DNA of 64,000 nucleotides from S015-6 sp964384945 (lineage in GTDB: Bacteria; Desulfobacterota; DSWW01). The stretch spans positions 62,001-126,000 of the forward strand of contig CAYLMK010000011.1 in assembly GCA_964384945.1 (NCBI GenBank), given 5' to 3'. Within the stretch, counting starts at the first letter, position 1, and every line of letters starts with the position of its first letter. The notes under the pieces are model-generated. The model saw only the letters and a list, made by a program, of their open reading frames with translations. It did no database searches and was not told the origin of the DNA. This document shows, piece after piece, positions 58,496 through 64,000 of the stretch. Position numbers and translations under genes: made by a program.

Positions 58496-60933
58496 GGTTC
58501 GCGTTCCGCGAAGTCCGTCGCGGGCTTCGCGGGAACCCTCCGACGGCCCGAGCATTGCTTGCTGCCGCAGTAAAGAACGGGATTCCCCGTCTTGTCCGGC
58601 CGGCTGAGCAGATACGGAGCGCCGCACGCTTCGCAGGCCATCGGCACCGGTTGGTTGGGCACCGAGTTCTTGCACTCCGGATACCGATCGCAGCAGTAGA
58701 ACAGGCGTCCGTTTCGGCCGGCCCTTTCGACGAATTCCCCTTCGCCGCAGCGGTCACACGGAACGCCCACCCGGTACGGCTTCGCCTCCTTGCAGCGCGG
58801 ATAGTTCGAGCAGGCCCAAAAGCGGTTTCCGGACCGTGCCCGTTTCACGACGAGCTTTCCGCCGCACTTTTCACAGGGCTGCTGCTCCTGCCCGTCCGCA
58901 TCCGCCTCCGCCGTGGCGCCGCCCGCTCGCTCCAGCGGGCGGGTGTAGCGGCATTCGGGATACCCGGTGCAGGCCAGGAAAGGGCCATACCTGCCGTGCT
59001 TGATCTGAATCGGCCGATCGCATTGGGGGCAGCGTTGATCCTCGAGGGTCTCTTCCTTGCGGACCCGGATCTTGCCGTTTTCGTCCCGTTCGAAGGACTT
59101 TGCGTTCTTGCACTTCGGAAACCCGGAGCAGGCCAGGAAAGACCCGGTGGCGCTGAACCGGATGACCATGGGCTTGCCGCACTGCTCACACCGGATCTCC
59201 GTGGGCGTGCCCTCTTTCTTCACATCGAGCATGTCGCTCCTGGCACGCGCCAGGTCCTTCTCGAAGGCCGCATAGAAGGCCTCGATCACCTTCAGCCAGT
59301 CCTTCCGCCCCAGCTCGATCTCGTCCAGAGAGGATTCCATGTTCGCGGTGAACTCTACGTTGAGTATGTCCGGAAAGGCCTCCACGAGCAGCCGGTTTAC
59401 CAACTCTCCCAGTTCCGAAGGCACCAGCCTGCGGTCCACGACCTCTACGTATTGCCGGTCACGGATATTGCTGAGAATGGCCGCGTAGGTCGACGGACGC
59501 CCGATGCCTTTTTCCTCCAGCGCCTTGATCAGGCTGCTTTCCGTGTACCGGGGGGGCGGCTGGGTGAAGTGCTGCTCCAGTTGAATCTCCTTCTTGTTGA
59601 GCACCTCTCCCTCGTTGAGCTCGGGCAGGACAGCCTCCTCCGTCTTTCCCTTCCCCTCGGCTTCGGGCGTCTCCTCGTAGAGCCTTCTGTACCCGTCGAA
59701 CCGGACCACCGACCCGGTGGCGCGAAACAGGCAGTCTCCGGCCTCGATGTCGATCCGGGTCTGGTCGAGCTCGGCGGGCTTCATCTGGCACGCCACGAAA
59801 CGCCTCCAGATCAACTCGTAGAGCTTGTACTGCTCCGCTGTGAGGAAGGCCTTGAGCTGCGAGGGTTCCCGATCGACAGAGGTCGGCCGGATCGCCTCGT
59901 GGGCGTCCTGCACCCCCTTCTTCTTGGATGGGTAGACCCGGGCAGTCCCGGGAAGATAAGCGGATCCGAAGGCACGGTCGATGTAGGAACGGGCCTGCTG
60001 GATCGCCTCCTGGGAGATCCGGGTGGAATCGGTCCGCATGTAAGTAATGAGGCCTTCGGGCCCCTCGGCCCCGAGAGGGACCCCCTCATAAAGCTTTTGC
60101 GCGATATTCATCGTGCGTTTCGGTGCGAACCGATGGACGCGGGACGCCTCCTGCTGCAGGGTGCTTGTAATGAAGGGAGGCGGCGGATTGCGCTTTGCGC
60201 TCTTCTTCTCGATGCTTCGGATTCGGAACGTTTCGGCGTCGAGGCCTCTCTTGATCTCCGATGCCTTCTCCCCGTTCGGCACGTGGGCCTTCTTGCCCTT
60301 GATCATGTGCAGGGCGGCGCTGAAGGGCGGAGGCCGGCTTCCTTCCAACAGGGCGTGGACGGTCCAATACTCCTTCGATTCGAAGCGCCGTATTTCCTCC
60401 TCGCGTTCGCAGATCAGTCGCACCGCCACGGACTGGACCCTCCCGGCGCTCAAGCCCCTTCGAACCTTCTTCCAGAGCAGCGGACTGATCAAATAGCCCA
60501 CAAGGCGGTCCAGGATCCTTCGCGCCTGCTGGGCATCATACTTGTTCCGGTCCAACAGGATCGGATTCTGCAGGGCATTCTGCACCGCCCGCTTGGTGAT
60601 TTCGTGAAACAGCACCCGAAGGGTCGTCTTGTCCTTGGCCACTTCATCCGCCACGTGCCACGCGATCGCCTCCCCTTCGCGATCCGGATCCGGGGCCAAA
60701 TAGACGGCGTCCACCTTCTCCGTGGCCGACTTCAGCTCCTTGATGACCTTCCACTTTCCCGAAATGACGCTGTAGGTGGGCTTGAACCCGTTTTCGATAT
60801 CCACCCCCAGCTCCCTCGGAGGCAGATCCTTGATGTGCCCGACCGTGGCAACGACGGAAAAAGAGGGGTCGACGTAGCGCGACAAGGTCCTCGCCTTCGC
60901 AGGAGACTCCACAACCAGGAGCGATTTTCTCAT
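58474..60933 (-). CDS. topA: DNA topoisomerase I (type IA)
   Basis: 819 residues. It relaxes negative supercoils and cleaves single-stranded DNA. The TOPRIM domain begins RKSLLVVESPAKARTL, with acidic APDPDREGEAIAWH. The catalytic Tyr298 is in LITYMRTDST. GRPSTYAAIL follows. Five CxxC-type zinc ribbons form the C-terminus (CEQCGKP, CPQCDRP, CEKCGGK, CDRCGEG, CEACGAP), more than many bacterial homologues. ATG 60933 follows GAAGGA. It sits between dprA and trmFO, an order seen in several bacterial groups. Confidence 0.96.
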   Translation of the reverse strand: MRKSLLVVESPAKARTLSRYVDPSFSVVATVGHIKDLPPRELGVDIENGFKPTYSVISGKWKVIKELKSATEKVDAVYLAPDPDREGEAIAWHVADEVAKDKTTLRVLFHEITKRAVQNALQNPILLDRNKYDAQQARRILDRLVGYLISPLLWKKVRRGLSAGRVQSVAVRLICEREEEIRRFESKEYWTVHALLEGSRPPPFSAALHMIKGKKAHVPNGEKASEIKRGLDAETFRIRSIEKKSAKRNPPPPFITSTLQQEASRVHRFAPKRTMNIAQKLYEGVPLGAEGPEGLITYMRTDSTRISQEAIQQARSYIDRAFGSAYLPGTARVYPSKKKGVQDAHEAIRPTSVDREPSQLKAFLTAEQYKLYELIWRRFVACQMKPAELDQTRIDIEAGDCLFRATGSVVRFDGYRRLYEETPEAEGKGKTEEAVLPELNEGEVLNKKEIQLEQHFTQPPPRYTESSLIKALEEKGIGRPSTYAAILSNIRDRQYVEVVDRRLVPSELGELVNRLLVEAFPDILNVEFTANMESSLDEIELGRKDWLKVIEAFYAAFEKDLARARSDMLDVKKEGTPTEIRCEQCGKPMVIRFSATGSFLACSGFPKCKNAKSFERDENGKIRVRKEETLEDQRCPQCDRPIQIKHGRYGPFLACTGYPECRYTRPLERAGGATAEADADGQEQQPCEKCGGKLVVKRARSGNRFWACSNYPRCKEAKPYRVGVPCDRCGEGEFVERAGRNGRLFYCCDRYPECKNSVPNQPVPMACEACGAPYLLSRPDKTGNPVLYCGSKQCSGRRRVPAKPATDFAEREPCLQEKS

Positions 60934-61106
60934 TGAGATTCCTTCTGAGGGACCTTTCAGCGACCCAGCGGCTTCGTTTTCAAACCGCAACGGGTGGCGA
61001 GTCGCAAAAGCCCTCGCAACAAGGGAAATGGGGTGCCCCCTGCGCAAGGCGATCCGGATTCCACATGCGTCCGGCGCCAGGTCGCTCTCCCCGGGGGGTG
61101 AGGGAA

Positions 61107-62297
61107 CTACGCCCCCTCCCTCGAACGGAGGTACCGGCCTCCCGGCATTCTTGTCACTTTTCCAAGAAGTTCGAGTTCTGTCAATAGCGTAGCGATCCTT
61201 TCCGAAGGCCATCCCGTGCGCTCGATGAGCACATCGACCGAGGTCCCCTCATCGCTCAGGTTCCCCAGGAGCGTTTCTCGCTCTCCTTCCCGAGGCTCGC
61301 GCGCCGCGCGATCCCGACAAGGGGTGCGGAGCGGATCGTTACCGGATCCCTTCGCATCCGCCGGGACCGTCCCCTGTCCGGAGCCGAGAAACTCCTCGAG
61401 GATGTCTTCGACCCGTTCCACGAGCTTTGCCCCGTTCCGGATCAGTTGATGCGTCCCCCGGCTGAGCGGCGACCGGATGTCCCCGGGAACCGCGAATACC
61501 TCCCTGCCCTGCTCGAGGGCGGTGCGGACTGTGATCATGGTGCCGCTGCGCTCGGCCGCCTCGACAACAAGCACGCCGAGACACATTCCGCTTATGATGC
61601 GATTCCTCCGTGGAAAGTTCTTTGCCAGCGCCTGCGTGCCCGGAAGGAATTCGCTCAGGAGGACGCCCCGCTCGAGGATTCGCTCGAACAGCTGTCGGTT
61701 TCCCTTGGGATAGATCACGTCCACGCCCGTCCCGAGAACGGCCACCGTCGTCCCGCCGCGATCCAGAGCGGCCCAGTGAGCCGCAGCGTCCACACCCTTT
61801 GCCATGCCGCTGACGATGCTGAAACCGTAATCCACCAGCGAGCGGGCAAGCCTGCCGCATACGGCAATCCCGTACGCGCTCGCCCCTCGAGAGCCGATGA
61901 CGGCAACGGCCTTGCCGTCCCGGGCCGGGATCCGCCCGCGGGCGAAGAGCACCGCGGGAGGGTCCGGGATCTCCCGAAGATTCGGCGGGTAGTCGGGGTC
62001 TTCGAACGAAAGCAGACGCAAGCCGGCCTCCTCCGGAGGGCCGGGCGTCTCCGGCGCGAACATATCGTCCCGCTCGGACAGGAGATGATGCAGCACGGCC
62101 GGATCGAGGCCCGGAATCTCGCGCAGCCTCCCGCGGGAGGCCGCGAGGATCGACTCCGGCGTCCCGAAGGCCTGGAAGAGGGCCTTTGTCGGAAAGCGGT
62201 TGCAGGCGAGGGCGGCTCTTGCGAGCTTGAAACGGGCGACCCGGGGATTCAACGAACGTGCTCTTCGGACGCTTCTATTCGGTCCGGGCCAGGACAC
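61107..62297 (-). CDS. dprA: DNA processing protein DprA
   Basis: 396 residues. DprA loads RecA on incoming single-stranded DNA during natural transformation and is also conserved in non-competent bacteria. The Rossmann-like core is clear: VAVIGSRGASAYG, GFSIVSGMAKGVDAAAH, VAVLGTGVDVIYPKGNRQLFE and FPRRNRIISGMCLGVLVVEA. The N-terminal part carries a helix-hairpin-like segment, and the C-terminal 70 residues form a winged-helix domain. The start is uncertain: GTG 62297 overlaps the LysM gene by 23 bases, and TTG 62252 is the next option. Gene order lysM-dprA-topA-trmFO is all on the minus strand. Confidence 0.94.
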   Translation of the reverse strand: MSWPGPNRSVRRARSLNPRVARFKLARAALACNRFPTKALFQAFGTPESILAASRGRLREIPGLDPAVLHHLLSERDDMFAPETPGPPEEAGLRLLSFEDPDYPPNLREIPDPPAVLFARGRIPARDGKAVAVIGSRGASAYGIAVCGRLARSLVDYGFSIVSGMAKGVDAAAHWAALDRGGTTVAVLGTGVDVIYPKGNRQLFERILERGVLLSEFLPGTQALAKNFPRRNRIISGMCLGVLVVEAAERSGTMITVRTALEQGREVFAVPGDIRSPLSRGTHQLIRNGAKLVERVEDILEEFLGSGQGTVPADAKGSGNDPLRTPCRDRAAREPREGERETLLGNLSDEGTSVDVLIERTGWPSERIATLLTELELLGKVTRMPGGRYLRSREGA

Positions 62298-63333
62298 GGT
62301 ATCCGGCGGACAACGGGCCCTGACAGTTCGTCACCATGGCGGTGGAGGTCCCCCTTTCCGCATGAATCACCACCAGGACGGCCATTCTCGTATCGGGCAG
62401 GGTCAGGCTTCCCATTCCGGAGGGGTTCTTCACTTTCCTGACCGGTTCGAGCACCCAGAAGGTGTCTCCCACCTCGACGCCCGCCTCGATGCCCCTGTCG
62501 ATGAAGACTACGTCGTATTCGGCCAGCAAGTCATCCGTCGTGAGCCCGGCCACGATGCAGCCTTCGATTTCCGTCTTGGCGGGGTTCGAAAGGATCTCCT
62601 TGGGAGGGGGTCCGCCCCTGCGGACGAGGTCGCCCGCCTCGACGGCATCCTGCGAGGCGACGATGATGCCGCGGGCCACCCCGTCCTGCGGATGCCCCAC
62701 GGCCATGGCATATCCCATGATTCCGTACAGGGTGCCCATGTTCTCGGCCGTTTGCGGATGCCGGATCTTGCGGAGCGCCCTGAGAATCTGATAGGGGCCC
62801 TCGTAGGCCGCATCCGCCGGATCCGGAAGCTCAAGGAAAACCTCGTCCCCCTGGGAAAGCAGGATCTTCTCGTCCCGGGCGGCGAGCACCTTTCCCGCCT
62901 CACCGGCGGCATCCCCGGTCAGGAGCGCCGTGTCGGCGATCCGCCTCGAGATGTAGAGCGTCGAGACCGAGGGGACGGCGGACGGAGCGGGTTGCACCTC
63001 GGGAGGCGCTGCGGCCCCCGGCAAGGATGCCACATCCGCAAGATACCGGTCCGCGATCGATGCGAGATAGATCGGGTCGCCCGGATAGATCCAGTGGGGG
63101 TTCAAAATATGCTGGTTGTAACTCCAAACGACGGGCCACAGGAAAGGATCCGCATAGAATCGGCTTGTAATATCCCAGAGCGTGTCGCCCTGGCGGACGA
63201 TATAGTAGGCGCCCGTTTCCGGGAGGGCCTCCTTCGCCGTCACCCTGTCCAGCGCCAGGATCCCGAACAGGCAAAGGGCGAGAATCGATGCGGAAGCGAG
63301 CGATACGAGCATCCTTCTACTCTTTGGGTTCAT
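62275..63333 (-). CDS. LysM-domain envelope protein
   Basis: 352 residues. An N-terminal signal or anchor (about 9-28) is followed by a LysM domain (about 43-92: YIVRQGDTLWDITSRFYADPFLWPVVWSYNQHILNPHWIYPGD) that binds peptidoglycan. The rest resembles other LysM-led proteins near dprA in delta-proteobacteria, with beta-rich segments such as GGPPPKEIL and VGDTFWVLEPVRKV. The function is unknown; a cell-wall-associated role is likely. Confidence 0.88.
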   Translation of the reverse strand: MNPKSRRMLVSLASASILALCLFGILALDRVTAKEALPETGAYYIVRQGDTLWDITSRFYADPFLWPVVWSYNQHILNPHWIYPGDPIYLASIADRYLADVASLPGAAAPPEVQPAPSAVPSVSTLYISRRIADTALLTGDAAGEAGKVLAARDEKILLSQGDEVFLELPDPADAAYEGPYQILRALRKIRHPQTAENMGTLYGIMGYAMAVGHPQDGVARGIIVASQDAVEAGDLVRRGGPPPKEILSNPAKTEIEGCIVAGLTTDDLLAEYDVVFIDRGIEAGVEVGDTFWVLEPVRKVKNPSGMGSLTLPDTRMAVLVVIHAERGTSTAMVTNCQGPLSAGYRVLARTE

Positions 63334-63419
63334 TTTCGTGCACCCCTTTCTTGTTCCCGATGGATTGGGTTGCGCGCTTCGAGGATGAGCCCTTCCTACT
63401 CGTTCGGCAAAAACAGGTC

Positions 63420-63435
63420 AATTCTGAACAGAATT
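63420..63435. promoter_or_regulatory. 16-base palindrome AATTCTGAACAGAATT upstream of LysM gene
   Basis: Perfect 7-base arms with a 2-base centre. On the minus strand it abuts a TTGACC -35-like element (63421-63416) with TAGGAA at 17-base spacing, so it is placed like a repressor operator for the lysM-dprA-topA-trmFO run. The binding protein is unknown. Confidence 0.5.
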
Positions 63436-63463
63436 CCTCACGAAGCAAATCAAGCCGAAGCGT

Positions 63464-64000
63464 CTAGAAACCGGAATTCACTCCCCTTGTAGCCGGGCCC
63501 GCCCCCAGGGCGCAAGTATGCAAAATATGTGCCCATTTCGACATTTCCCAGTCTCCCATTCCGATCACCTTGCTGCACACCCGCCCCTGCGGATCCAAAA
63601 CATACGTTTCCGGAAAGCGAAATGTCCCGAACTGCCTGGCAAGGGATCCACCCGGGTCCAGGTAGACGGGAATCGCCGCGCCCCAGGAGCGGAGAAAGTC
63701 CCCGATCTTCTCGGGAGGCTCGTTGTCCACGCACACGGCAAGAAGCGCGTATGCGTTCTTGTCGAGCCCATCGACGAACCGCATCAGCCCCGGCAGTTCC
63801 ACAAGGCAGGGCGGGCACCAGGTGGCCCAAAAATGAAGAAAGACCAGCTTGCCTCGAAGCCCCTCGAGCGAGACGGCTCCCCCCTTCAGGTCCGCGAGAA
63901 CGAAATCGGGCGCCTTCTGGCCGACCTGAACGGGTCGGCCGCATTGCAGCAGGAGGAAGGCGGCCAGGACACACCCCGCCCCGCTCGTCGTCCCGAGCCT
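63464..64000 (-). CDS. TlpA/ResA-like thioredoxin-fold lipoprotein, N-terminus cut
   Basis: At least 178 residues; the start lies beyond position 64000. The visible frame begins with a hydrophobic export segment (VLAAFLLLQC) whose Cys could be lipidated, although the -1 residue is Gln. A thioredoxin-like domain follows: APDFVLADLKGGAVSL, FLHFWATWCPPCLVELPGL with the redox CPPC at about 63810-63821, and FPETYVLDPQGRV. TlpA/ResA proteins reduce disulphides in the periplasm, for example in cytochrome c maturation. The stop is at 63464. Confidence 0.87.
   Translation of the reverse strand, partial: RLGTTSGAGCVLAAFLLLQCGRPVQVGQKAPDFVLADLKGGAVSLEGLRGKLVFLHFWATWCPPCLVELPGLMRFVDGLDKNAYALLAVCVDNEPPEKIGDFLRSWGAAIPVYLDPGGSLARQFGTFRFPETYVLDPQGRVCSKVIGMGDWEMSKWAHILHTCALGAGPATRGVNSGF

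Noticed and set aside
1..64000. CRISPR arrays, tRNA/rRNA genes, insertion sequences
   Set aside because: I looked for regular direct repeats, tRNA-like cloverleafs and transposase motifs and found none; absence is by eye only.

Overview
The window is GC-rich, densely coded DNA from a Gram-negative bacterium: it carries an LPS-assembly lipoprotein (LptE), an outer-membrane barrel, a Wza-like exporter and TatA. The mix of families (TrmFO, a paired ArsA-type ATPase next to a PhaR-like regulator, DUF4388, DUF362, a zinc-ribbon/DUF3426 protein, Memo/AMMECR1) suggests Desulfobacterota (former Deltaproteobacteria) or a close relative. This is an inference from gene content; no rRNA is present and I found no tRNA.

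Layout. 1-9.7 kb: prfB (with its programmed +1 frameshift), ybeY and phoH on the minus strand, a DUF4388 protein and a large TPR/zinc-ribbon membrane protein, divergent mazG, then a glycosyltransferase-murJ pair. 9.8-14.3 kb: rpsT converging on the leuS-lptE-holA block. 14.5-47.8 kb: a very large surface-polysaccharide region with three hexapeptide acyltransferases, two alkaline-phosphatase-superfamily enzymes, an O-antigen ligase/polymerase-like protein, a VanZ-like protein, five retaining (GT4) and two DPM1-type (GT2) glycosyltransferases, a GT-C membrane transferase, a nucleotidyltransferase, two sugar epimerases, a B12-type radical SAM protein, the export machine (outer-membrane barrel, Wza-like, Wzz/Wzc-like) and the initiating polyprenyl-phosphate sugar transferase at the far end. 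47.9-64 kb: housekeeping and stress genes (DUF362, zinc ribbon/DUF3426, tatA, yggU-proC-yggS-maf, yjbQ-phaR, the ArsA pair, trmFO-topA-dprA-lysM, and a truncated thioredoxin-like lipoprotein).

The polysaccharide genes form a plausible Wzx/Wzy-type pathway: a priming transferase, sugar-nucleotide genes, glycosyltransferases, a polymerase/ligase candidate, a co-polymerase with a degenerate kinase P-loop, and an outer-membrane exporter. The export operon begins behind a sigma-54-like promoter in an AT-rich island. No dedicated Wzx flippase is seen; the only MOP-family flippase is the MurJ homologue at 6.9-8.5 kb.

The most unusual part is 38.0-46.3 kb. It holds an exported Memo-AMMECR1 fusion, a DPM1-like transferase, an isopentenyl phosphate kinase, a mevalonate kinase, a membrane alkaline-phosphatase-superfamily enzyme, a tiny ribbon-helix-helix-like protein, and a membrane protein resembling the EMC3/TMCO1 class. 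Several of these are families better known from archaea. Together they suggest an isoprenoid-phosphate / lipid-linked-glycan module that I do not recognise as a described system.
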